Assembly (NCBI RefSeq): GCF_003434305.1
Contig: NZ_QKKX01000077.1
Span: 1-64,000, forward strand
Direction: 5' to 3'
Origin: Micromonospora sp. MW-13
GTDB lineage: Bacteria; Actinomycetota; Actinomycetes; Mycobacteriales; Micromonosporaceae
DNA: 64,000 bases
The notes under the pieces are model-generated. The model saw nothing but the letters and a program-made list of their open reading frames with translations, searched no databases and was not told the DNA's origin. Shown here in pieces: positions 17,590 to 24,846 of this stretch (its first letter is position 1; every line of letters begins with the position of its first letter). A program made the translations under genes and the position numbers.

Positions 17590-17862
17590 TCAAGACCCGG
17601 CCAACCGGGTTCACGCGGACCCCAAAGTCCCCTGCGAACGCCTCCTCCCAGGTAGGCAGCACGTGCGCACAATCGTGAGTCGCCGCCAGGTCACGAGCCG
17701 CCTGCGCCATCCTCTCCAGACACGAAGGATCCTCGCGCAGCAACACGACCCGGTCGGCAAAGCGCCGGGCCACCGCAGGGACCGCCGGGTCCCCGTCGAT
17801 CAGAAAACCCGTCACGTCGTCCACGACCCGGTCCGACAGCGCGCCCGCCGGCGAGCACACAC
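17590..17862 (-). pseudogene. Glycosyltransferase C-terminal fragment
   Basis: The reverse strand reads SPAGALSDRVVDDVTGFLID, ARRFADRVVLLREDPSCLER, MAQAARDLAATHDCAHVLPT, WEEAF: the end of a GT4-type (GT-B fold) glycosyltransferase. The nucleotide-sugar-binding E-x7-E part is absent. Convergent with the phosphotransferase remnant; both are debris. Confidence 0.55.
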
Positions 17863-17932
17863 ATCGGGTGCGGGTGGCGGCGAGTGGGCCGATATGCCAT
17901 CCTTGTCCCGGTTGTGATGGGTCTAGCTCGGG

Positions 17933-18060
17933 TCAGTGTGTGTATTCCAGGGTGGTGCGGGACAGGTGGCGGAGCGTGTCGGCGAATTCCGTCGGGTTGA
18001 GGTTCTGCAGGTGGGCGAGAAGGTCGTTGCGGGTCTTCTCGGCTAACGTGCTCGAACTTG
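17933..18060 (-). pseudogene. Unidentified gene tail
   Basis: The reverse strand reads LAEKTRNDLLAHLQNLNPTE, FADTLRHLSRTTLEYTH then stop: helical and protein-like, with no start codon or recognised family. It is probably the C-terminus of a lost gene. Confidence 0.35.
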
Positions 18061-18172
18061 AGAACCACGAACTGCGTACCGGCACCGCCAGATCGGGCCG
18101 CTTGGTCGCCCTACCTTCTGGCAGGAACCAGCTCCCGGACTGAGGCGTCACCGAAATGCTGGAGTCCGATGT

Positions 18173-19186
18173 CTAGGAGGCAGACCGGCTCAGCGTGCGG
18201 GAACGACCGTACTCGGCGAGGGCGCGAAAAGCGGCCTTGGGTGTCCATGAGCCGTCCGGCAGCACTCGCACAATCCCACGCGCAGCCAAGTCGTAGTCGT
18301 GCTCAGGATCGCCGGTGGTCGGCAGGTGCCGATTCGCGAAGGTGTACACGAACGCCGCTTCCACTCCGCCAACCTCGTAGTCGCGCAGCAGGTCGACGAT
18401 GTAGCGCGCTTGGCCTTCCTCGTCGCGCTCCAACTCCGCAGTCAGCTTCACGGCACGGCCATGCTCGTCGAAGGTCACCGGCTCGGCCCCGCCCGCCACG
18501 TCGGGGGCGCCGCGGAACGTGCAGCAGCCGAACTCGGTCGCAGCGTACGGCTTGCCCTGCCCCACCGCCGCCGCCAGGGTCTGCGGGAACACCGAGGAGT
18601 TGGTCGCGTCGCGGTAGCCGGCGTCGCTGGCGATGATGTCGAACTGGGCCCAGTCGACGTCCTCGAGCGGGATCGAGGCGTATCCGACCAGGCCACCGAA
18701 CCGCTCGCGCACCGCGGGCACCGCCTCGGCGAAGAAGTCGCGCACGGCGGCCCGGGCGGCCGGGATCGCCTCCCTCATCCGCATCGGATCGGTGAACAGC
18801 GCCATCCGCTCCGCCAGGTCCCGGCCGGGCAGGAAACCGTCGGTGAACATCGAGATCTCCGAACCGGCGAGATACACGACCGAGGCGCCGCCGCGCCGCA
18901 GCCGTTCGGCCCGCTCGGCGCCGTCGAGCACGAACGCCATGAGCCCGTCGCGGTCGAGGCCGTTGGTGAACGGGCAGTACCACACCTCAAGCCCAATCTC
19001 GGCCGCGAGCCGCGCAGTCAGCTCCAGCCGGTCTTGGACACCGCCGGTGATACGGACCGCGTCGCAGTGCAACTCGTCGCGGATGACACGCAGGTCGTTC
19101 CGCACCGTGTCGGGGTCGAACGGCTCATGAGTGGTGGATCCGGCGCTCACGAAGCCGGTGTCGTAGTTCATGCCGAAGACGCGCAT
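18173..19186 (-). CDS. TIM-barrel (glycosyl-hydrolase-like) protein, often labelled abortive-infection
   Basis: 337 aa from ATG 19186, after GAGAGGAA. The N-terminus MRVFGMNYDTGFV and alternating segments such as IRDELHCDAVRITGG, LEVWYCPFTNGL, FGGLVGYASIPLEDVDWAQF, GKPYAATEFGCCTFRGAPDV and GVEAAFVYTFANRHLPTTGD fit a beta/alpha barrel, with a possible catalytic Glu in ATEFG. Similar actinobacterial proteins carry the database label abortive infection protein without experimental support that I know of. No signal peptide. It is divergent from the TetR gene across an operator array, so it is probably the main target of that repressor. Confidence 0.65.
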   Translation of the reverse strand: MRVFGMNYDTGFVSAGSTTHEPFDPDTVRNDLRVIRDELHCDAVRITGGVQDRLELTARLAAEIGLEVWYCPFTNGLDRDGLMAFVLDGAERAERLRRGGASVVYLAGSEISMFTDGFLPGRDLAERMALFTDPMRMREAIPAARAAVRDFFAEAVPAVRERFGGLVGYASIPLEDVDWAQFDIIASDAGYRDATNSSVFPQTLAAAVGQGKPYAATEFGCCTFRGAPDVAGGAEPVTFDEHGRAVKLTAELERDEEGQARYIVDLLRDYEVGGVEAAFVYTFANRHLPTTGDPEHDYDLAARGIVRVLPDGSWTPKAAFRALAEYGRSRTLSRSAS

Positions 19187-19208
19187 CAAGAGTTCCTCTC
19201 CCTCTTAC

Positions 19209-19245
19209 GGTACGTCGCGTACCCTATAGGGTACGTCCAGTACCC
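19209..19245. promoter_or_regulatory. Overlapping palindromic operator array (TetR box)
   Basis: Three overlapping dyads: GGTACG-TCG-CGTACC (19209-19223), the perfect 16-bp palindrome GTACCCTATAGGGTAC (19219-19234) and GGGTAC-GTCCA-GTACCC (19229-19245). They fill the 67-bp gap between the divergent TIM-barrel and TetR genes, as expected for an autoregulated TetR repressor binding cooperatively. Confidence 0.8.
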
Positions 19246-19253
19246 TACAAGGC

Positions 19254-19835
19254 ATGAGCACGAGGCGCCGGGGCGAAGAACTGGAACGGGCGATCCTGCA
19301 CGCCGCAGCGGACGAACTACGCGAGTCCGGCTACACGGGCATGACGATGGACCGGGTCGCCGCCCGCGCCGGGACCAACAAAAACGCCATCTACCGCCGA
19401 TGGCCGCACCGGGCAGCCCTCGGCATCGCGGCGTATCGCCACCTGTCCGACGCCGCCATGCCAAACCCCGACACGGGCACCCTGCGAGGCGACGCACTCG
19501 AGATGCTCCGACAGGCCAACCAGACATGGTCGTCGCCACACGGAACAATCCTGCGCGGTCTGCTCGCCGCCGCAGCCGACGACCCCGAGCTACTCACCCT
19601 CATGCGCGAACGGTCCGGCGCAGACACCATGGACCGCGCTTGGCTCGGAATGCTCGAACGGGCCGCAGCCCGCGGCGAGGCGCCGGCAGCGGCCGCCCAT
19701 CACCGGGTGGCGACGACACCGATAATGCTGCTACGCGCCGAGTACGCGATGCGCGGTATCCCCTCGGTCCCCGACGAGGTGCTCGTCGAGATCGTGGACG
19801 AGGTGTTCCTCCCCCTGGTACGCGGCCGCGGCTAA
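19254..19835 (+). CDS. TetR/AcrR-family transcriptional regulator
   Basis: 193 aa. The N-terminal DNA-binding domain is typical: ELERAILHAAADELRESGYT, GMTMDRVAARAGTNKNAIYR, RWPHRAALGIAAYRH. The C-terminal helices (ligand domain) are family-specific and the ligand is unknown. It starts at ATG 19254, nine bases past the operator array, and is divergent from the TIM-barrel gene; likely to repress both. The Shine-Dalgarno is weak (AAGG). Confidence 0.9.
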   Translation: MSTRRRGEELERAILHAAADELRESGYTGMTMDRVAARAGTNKNAIYRRWPHRAALGIAAYRHLSDAAMPNPDTGTLRGDALEMLRQANQTWSSPHGTILRGLLAAAADDPELLTLMRERSGADTMDRAWLGMLERAAARGEAPAAAAHHRVATTPIMLLRAEYAMRGIPSVPDEVLVEIVDEVFLPLVRGRG

Positions 19836-19989
19836 CGCAGCACCTCGGCCGCATCGGCACGGCGAATGACGAATCGAACTTCGCCAAGGTCGCGCTGCTA
19901 CCACCGGTGCACACTCCACGCCGGACAAACGGCGCTGGAACAGCACTTGACGTCAGAACCCGCCGGGAAAGGCGATCGGCCGGAGCGCC

Positions 19990-20309
19990 GACGCAACACG
20001 CTGGAACTTGACAGGGAAGTGGGATGCCCGTTTCACGACGAGGGCTTCTGGGCCGACCTGCGGGCGGACAGCCCTGCGGAGTGGACTGACGCGGTCGCCT
20101 TCGACCGCGCGATCCGCATCGGCTCCGCGAAGGCCAACGTGGAGGGGCACCCGCTGCGTGGGCAGTTCTTCTTGCACAGCGCCCGGGTGCCGCTAGACGA
20201 GGTGGTACTGCGCCCACGCCCTCCGGTGGATGCGCCTGGCTGTGGGCCGTGGACCTGCCCGCACGACGCGGCGGCACCCGCCGCCGCGGGGCCTGGGGAG
20301 GTGGCGTGA
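19990..20309 (+). pseudogene. PAPS-reductase-like phage/ICE protein, C-terminal part
   Basis: The reading frame from ~19990 gives LDREVGCPFHDEGFWADLRA, SPAEWTDAVAFDRAIRIGSA, LRGQFFLHSARVPLDEVVL and DAPGCGPWTCPHD. The paired Cys segments and the order resemble the C-terminus of PAPS-reductase-like proteins of actinobacterial phages and integrative elements, usually followed by a DNA methyltransferase as here (four-base overlap GTGA at 20306-20309). The N-terminal nucleotide-binding part is missing; the upstream 150 bp is unrelated. Family assignment is tentative. Confidence 0.45.
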
Positions 20310-20556
20310 ACGTTGCACACGCCGCCGCACCACGAGTCGGCTCGGTCTGCACCGGCTACGGAGGACTTGACCTGGCCGTCGAGCTGGTGCTCGGCGGCCA
20401 GCTCGCCTGGTACGCCGAGACCGACCGGCACGCCGGCACCGTCCTCGCCCATCACTGGCCCGGCATCCCGAACCTCGGCGACATTCCGCACCGTCGACTG
20501 GGCCCAGGCCGAACCGGTCGACAGCCCGACCGCCTCGCCGCCGCCGGCGGCCCCGA
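20306..20556 (+). pseudogene. DNA (cytosine-5) methyltransferase, N-terminal fragment
   Basis: GTG 20306 after GGGGAGG. RVGSVCTGYGGLDLAVELVL is the SAM-binding motif I (F/C-x-G-x-G-G-x-D), followed by WYAETDRHAGTVLAHHWPGI and NLGDI. Near 20495 the frame shifts (TVDWAQAEPVD continues in another frame) and at ~20557 the sequence becomes IS701 transposase, before the catalytic P-C motif IV. It cannot methylate DNA. Confidence 0.8.
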
Positions 20557-21358
20557 CCAGGTCGAGTTCGCCACGAAACCGGCCCTGGCCCGGCAGATGA
20601 TCGCCGCCGCGCTCGACGCCGGTGTCCCCGCCGCATTCGTGACCGGCGACGAGGTTTACGGCGCCGACCCCGGCCTACGCGCTGACCTCGAGCACCGCAG
20701 GATCGGCTACGTCCTGGCCGTCGGCAGTGACCGACGCGTGGCGGTCAACGACGGCCGCACCCTCGTGCGTGTCGACGAGGTCGCTGGGCGGATCCCCACC
20801 CGTGAGTGGCAGCTGCACAGTTGCGGGCCGGGTGCGAAAGGTCCCCGCGACTACCTGTGGGCCTGGGTCACCACCGCCACCAGCCGGGGTGAGTATCGGT
20901 GGCTGCTCATCCGCCGCAACCGCACCACCGGCGAACTGGCCTTCTACCTGTGCTGGTCACCCCGGCAGGTGCCGTTGCACACCCTCGTGACCGTGGCCGG
21001 TGCCCGCTGGAGCATCGAGGAACTGTTCCAGACCGGCAAGGGCCAGGTCGGCCTGGACCACTACCAGGTCCGCGGCTGGACCGGCTGGCACCGATTCATC
21101 ACCCTGGCCATGCTCGCCCTGGCCGTCCTGACCATCCTCGCCGCCACCACCGCCCAGCAGCCCAACGCCGACCCGGAGATCATCGCGTTGACCGTCGCCG
21201 AAATCCGCCGACTCCTCAACGCCTTCGTCCTCACCCAACCGTTCCCGCCAGCGCACACCCTGCACTGGTCAACCTGGCGCCGAACATCCCAAGCCCGAGC
21301 CCGACGGTCCCACTACCAGCGCAGACTCGGTCACCACAGCAGACCAAAGATCAAGTGA
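20557..21358 (+). pseudogene. IS701-family transposase, C-terminal part
   Basis: The sequence reads FATKPALARQMIAAALDAGV, PAAFVTGDEVYGADPGLRAD (second catalytic Asp in GDEVYG), RIGYVLAVGSDRRVAVNDG, WSIEELFQTGKGQVGLDHYQ (catalytic Glu in SIEELFQ), VRGWTGWHRFITLAMLALAV and a normal C-terminus. The N-terminal half with the first Asp is missing. The frame is open across the junction with the methyltransferase, so a 350-residue chimera could be translated from GTG 20306, but it should be inactive in both functions. Confidence 0.85.
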
Positions 21359-21513
21359 CGTTGGAGTATTAGGAAGCGTTCAGGACCAGGGATCTCTTCA
21401 AGATGTGCGCGAAACTGCGCGCGAAGGCAGGCATCAGATCGCGACGCCGCAGCTTGGCCGCACGGTGTGCAGTTCTCTACAACCAGTCCCACTGACTCGC
21501 GCTCTGGCCCGGT

Positions 21514-22506
21514 TTACGCTGAGCCCAATCCCAGGTTTCGACGAGACAACGCCTCGGCGTTGTCCTCGTCGCCGGTTCGGCGCTGGCGGAGGGCGGCCTG
21601 GACCCCGGCCTGGAAGCGGGTGTGCGCGCCAAGTTCGCTCATCAGGACGGCGATGCGGCGCTGGACGGTCCGGGCGCCCACGCCGATCTGCCGGGCGATG
21701 GCCTCGTCGGTGAGCCCGGAAAGCAACAGCATGATCAGGCGATCTTCGTCGAGGACGGTGGCGGTGCGCTGCCGTCCGTTGGGCAGGTGCAGCGGGACGG
21801 CCCTGTCCCAGAGGGTGTCGAACAGCTTGCGCAGCGCATCGAGCAGCGAGCACGGGTGCACGATGATGGCCCGCTCCCCGCCACCGCTTTCGCCACCGTC
21901 CGGCAGCGGCAGGACTGCCAGCTGGTCGGCAAGGTAGAGCCGCACGGGCAGTTCGGAGACCACCCGGACCTGCTCGCCGGCCCGGATCAGGTCCTCGATG
22001 GCGGCCAGGCCACCGGACTCCTCGACTGCCGCCCGGTCGTAGACGCGGCGGCACGGCACCGCGGCGGAGACCGGATCGATCCCGTCGACACCGGCCCGAT
22101 GGGAGAACGGCCCAGTTTCGAAGCAGCACAGCTCCTGGTGTGCTGACCGGTGGACGTGGGTAACGGCCTGCCGGACCGCCAGCCTGCCGGTGATCAGCTC
22201 CACGACGTGCGATTTCCCACCAGCGCGGGCATTTCGGTAGGCGTCGGTGAGGTGGCCGATGTGCTCGTGGACCCGTTCCAGCGCGGCCTCGCGGTCGTCG
22301 AGCAGCTGCACGGCGGTGTCGGTGGCGTTGGCCGCATAACGGGCCGGCGAACCGGGCAGGACACTGGCCAGCCCGGCCGCTTCGAGCCGGGCCAGCGCCA
22401 CCGCCAGCGGAGCCGGTCCTGGCCAGAGCGGGGCAAGCTCGGCCAGGGTCGCGCCCGGCCGTCCGACCAGGATCTCGTACGCCCGCTCCTCGGCCGGGCC
22501 GATCAC
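21514..22506 (-). CDS. LuxR-type regulator with N-terminal winged-helix (TrmB-like) region
   Basis: 330 aa from GTG 22506, overlapping the preceding 77 aa gene by four bases (GTGA). The N-terminus (ERAYEILVGRPGATLAELAP, LARLEAAGLASV) looks like a winged helix, the middle resembles a phospholipase-D-like/TrmB sensor fold, and the C-terminus has a LuxR helix-turn-helix (LIMLLLSGLTDEAIARQIGV, GARTVQRRIAVLMSELGAHT, RFQAGVQAALR). It has the same architecture as the 338 aa regulator at 23638-24654; the two are diverged paralogues. Regulated genes and ligand unknown. Confidence 0.8.
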   Translation of the reverse strand: MIGPAEERAYEILVGRPGATLAELAPLWPGPAPLAVALARLEAAGLASVLPGSPARYAANATDTAVQLLDDREAALERVHEHIGHLTDAYRNARAGGKSHVVELITGRLAVRQAVTHVHRSAHQELCCFETGPFSHRAGVDGIDPVSAAVPCRRVYDRAAVEESGGLAAIEDLIRAGEQVRVVSELPVRLYLADQLAVLPLPDGGESGGGERAIIVHPCSLLDALRKLFDTLWDRAVPLHLPNGRQRTATVLDEDRLIMLLLSGLTDEAIARQIGVGARTVQRRIAVLMSELGAHTRFQAGVQAALRQRRTGDEDNAEALSRRNLGLGSA

Positions 22507-22736
22507 GCCGCCCTCGGCAGGGCCGGCCCGTCCGCGGTCAGCCAGTCGCGCTGCACCGCCTGGTATCCGGCCTTAAAGCGGGTGGTGGCGCGGGCCACGA
22601 GACCGAGCTCTGCCAGGCGGCCGAAGTCGGCCCCGGCGATGAATTCCTCCGGAATATCGCCGGGACGCACAACAAGAGATTCATAAAGCATTTCCTGGGC
22701 GCCGGAGAGGCCTAGCATCGATAAATGAGCTTTCAC
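22503..22736 (-). pseudogene. Internally deleted LuxR-type regulator (77 aa)
   Basis: The N-terminal part LGLSGAQEMLYESLVVRPGD, PEEFIAGADFGRLAELGLVA matches the start of the 338 aa regulator (LGLSQTEQALYETLVAGP, DDFARLLELGLV). It then jumps to ATTRFKAGYQAVQRDWLTAD, which matches that protein's extreme C-terminus (ATTRFQAGYQAVQRGWIAAD). About 250 residues in between are gone, but the frame is kept. It starts at GTG 22736 (or ATG 22718), with GGAGG at 22753-22757, rather far upstream. Its stop overlaps the next regulator's start. It could be a decayed gene or a tiny regulator of its paralogues. Confidence 0.7.
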
Positions 22737-22868
22737 TCTCGTGTTTACCCTCCAGCAATGAGCTCGTAATCGCGATGATGCTAGGTATACAACTACCGGC
22801 CGCGTGGCGCCAGCCCTGGTCCACCAAGTGAGAGGGCAGGACTTCCGCAAGGTAGTCATATGACCGTC

Positions 22869-22997
22869 TTAGGTAACTCTGAGGAGTTGTAGGGATCGCT
22901 GGGGTTGGCGGTTGTTGCGGCGTAGAACGTGGGCGATGGTGGTGGTTGCCGGTCAGGCGGAGCAGGCTGATCGCGGTGTTGGAGAGCCGAACAACAT
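22869..22997 (-). pseudogene. ISAs1-like transposase, C-terminal scrap
   Basis: The reverse strand reads VRLSNTAISLLRLTG, then after one frame change TIAHVLRRNNRQPQRSLQLL, RVT and stop, like the C-terminus of ISAs1-type transposases. Only ~40 residues remain. Confidence 0.5.
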
Positions 22998-23059
22998 CGG
23001 CGGTAACGCGCTCGTGGAGTCGATTACGCCCACCGGCAAAAGTTGGACGCCTTTTATGA

Positions 23060-23480
23060 TCTTGAATATCTCACGAGCCAGGTATCGCTTCACGTAGCGC
23101 AGGATCTCGCGTTTGGTTCACCCCTCGGACGTTCGTTTCTCCACGTAGGCCCGGGTGCGCGGGTCGGCTCGTAGCCTGGTCAATGCGATGCGGAACAGAG
23201 CGGCGTTGGCCTGTCTGTTGCCGCCACAGTCGAGGCGGCGGCGCTGGGTCCTGCGCCACGAGCGTTCGACCGGGCTGACGCCGCAGCGGGCGGCGAAGGA
23301 GGCTTCTGCGGTCAGCCGCTCGGGGTTGTCGCCGGCGGCGATGAGCAGGACGGCGGCACGGTCGTGGCCGACACCGAAGAGGTCGAGCAGCCCCGGGTGC
23401 TGTGTCGGTGACCGCCGCGGGCGGGAGCCGCTCCAACTCGCGGATCTCAGCGGACAGGTGCCGAAGGTGGATATCGGCGA
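23060..23480 (-). pseudogene. IS110-family transposase, C-terminal fragment
   Basis: The reverse strand reads HLSAEIRELERLPPAAVTDT, then after a frame change at ~23399 LDLFGVGHDRAAVLLIAAGD, NPERLTAEASFAARCGVSPV, GGNRQANAALFRIALTRLRA, DPRTRAYVEKRTSEG. A TGA then interrupts the expected TKREILRYVKRYLAREIFK. It is the Transposase_20 part of an IS110 enzyme with a frameshift and a nonsense codon, unrelated in detail to the copy at 5.8 kb. Confidence 0.75.
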
Positions 23481-23486
23481 TCGCGT

Positions 23487-23682
23487 CGTGTGCTCGACGC
23501 CACGCTGCGGCGGTCGGCTATGCCGGTGCTCGCCGTACTGGGCAGGCAGGACGTCATGCTCGACGCCGAAGGGTCGGCGGCTGCTGGGCGCCGTGCCGCA
23601 CGCCGACGTCCGGCTGCTCCCGGAAGCCGGGCACCCGCTACCCGACCAGACGGCTGCGGTGCTGGACTTCCTGCGGAAGTGA
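23487..23682 (+). pseudogene. Alpha/beta hydrolase C-terminal remnant
   Basis: The forward strand reads LDATLRRSAMPVLAVLGRQD, VMLDAEGS and, after a one-base shift near 23575, RRLLGAVPHADVRLLPEAGH, PLPDQTAAVLDFLRK then stop. MPVLAVLGRQD and the HADVRLLPEAGHP segment (catalytic His) are typical of alpha/beta hydrolases. The nucleophile elbow is missing. Confidence 0.6.
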
Positions 23683-24654
23683 GGCGGTCCGGTCGTCGGC
23701 AGCGATCCAGCCGCGCTGAACTGCCTGGTAGCCGGCCTGGAAGCGGGTCGTGGCACCGAGGCGGGTGAGCAGCTGACGGATGTGGCGGCGCGTGGTGCCG
23801 ACGTGGTAGTCGAGGTGTTTGGCGATGGCCTCGTCGGTCAACCCGGACATCATCAGGGCCAACAGGTCGCGTTCGAGACCGGACGGCGCGTCGGCGTCGG
23901 GCAGTTCATCCAGTCTGATCCCCACGCTCAGTGGGACCGCCTGTTCCCAAAAGCTCTCGAACAGTGCCGTCAGCGCCGCGAGCAGCACCAGGTCGTGTAC
24001 CAGCAGGAATCTGTCCATCTCGAGGGGACGCAGTCGCAGCGGTACCATGGCGCGCCGTCCGTCGCAGATCATGAGTTTCATCGGTACGTCGGTGACCCGG
24101 ACCTCCTCGCTGGCTTCGATCGAGGCGGCGATGTAGGCGAGCGAGCCGGGGAGGGCGAGGCTCTCCCGGTCGTAGAGGGTGCGGACACGCACGCCCCGTC
24201 GCGGGGACACGAAGTTGGCGGGTTGTTTGCGAAGGCCGTTGAGATACGGCGGCGCGTCGCAGATCAGCACCTCCCGTTCGGTGTGTCGCACCAGGTCTTC
24301 GAACATGGCGCGGGAGGTTTCCGGGCTGTGGGTCACCTCGACCAACGCGGTGCTGTCGCTGGCGGTGACCCGCTTCTGTCCGGTCATCTGGTCCAGCCGT
24401 TGCCGCAGTTCGTAAAGGCGCAGGCGGTGGCGGGCGATGTGGGGTCCGAACGCGGCGTCGGGCGGCGTCACCCACCAGCCCGGTGGTTGCCCGGGTAGCC
24501 GGGTGACCAGGCCGAGCTCCAACAAACGCGCGAAGTCATCCGTCCCCGTGACCTCCGCCGGCACGCTGACCGGGCCGGCCACGAGTGTCTCGTAGAGCGC
24601 CTGCTCGGTTTGCGACAGACCGAGTCCCGGTAACGGGTACCGCACCTCCTGCAT
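23638..24654 (-). CDS. LuxR-type regulator with N-terminal winged-helix region (338 aa)
   Basis: From ATG 24654 after GATGAGG. A winged-helix-like N-terminus (LGLSQTEQALYETLVAGPVS), a central sensor region (REVLICDAPPYLNGLRKQPA, RVRTLYDRESLALPG, VRVTDVPMKLMICDGRRAMV), and a C-terminal HTH (LALMMSGLTDEAIAKHLDYH, VGTTRRHIRQLLTRLGATTR). It is divergent from the secreted subtilase gene with 192 bp between them; regulators of this architecture often stand beside secreted peptidases in Micromonosporaceae, so control of the protease is plausible (inference). Its 3' end overlaps the hydrolase remnant on the other strand by 45 bp. Confidence 0.8.
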   Translation of the reverse strand: MQEVRYPLPGLGLSQTEQALYETLVAGPVSVPAEVTGTDDFARLLELGLVTRLPGQPPGWWVTPPDAAFGPHIARHRLRLYELRQRLDQMTGQKRVTASDSTALVEVTHSPETSRAMFEDLVRHTEREVLICDAPPYLNGLRKQPANFVSPRRGVRVRTLYDRESLALPGSLAYIAASIEASEEVRVTDVPMKLMICDGRRAMVPLRLRPLEMDRFLLVHDLVLLAALTALFESFWEQAVPLSVGIRLDELPDADAPSGLERDLLALMMSGLTDEAIAKHLDYHVGTTRRHIRQLLTRLGATTRFQAGYQAVQRGWIAADDRTASLPQEVQHRSRLVG

Positions 24655-24846
24655 GCCCTCATCATGCCGTTGACCAGCCGGTCTGCAAAGGCGAGGCGTT
24701 CGCGGTGGCCCGGTTCACTTCCCGCCATGTCGACAAGTGCATTGGGCAGATTCCTTCCCCGAGACCAAGACCTTTTGCGAGACTGCCCGCGGACGTGCAC
24801 CCCTCGTACGTCTTTGCCATCCTCATCCCCCTTCGGAGGAATTGGT

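Noticed and set aside
18299..20011. 570-codon open frame on the plus strand
   Set aside because: It spans the opposite strand of the TIM-barrel gene and another frame of the TetR gene; no domain and a very Arg/Pro-rich second half.
24664..24846. Longer N-terminus for the subtilase
   Set aside because: The ATG at 24847 has a proper GGAGG and directly precedes a typical signal peptide; the extension would place 61 residues before it.
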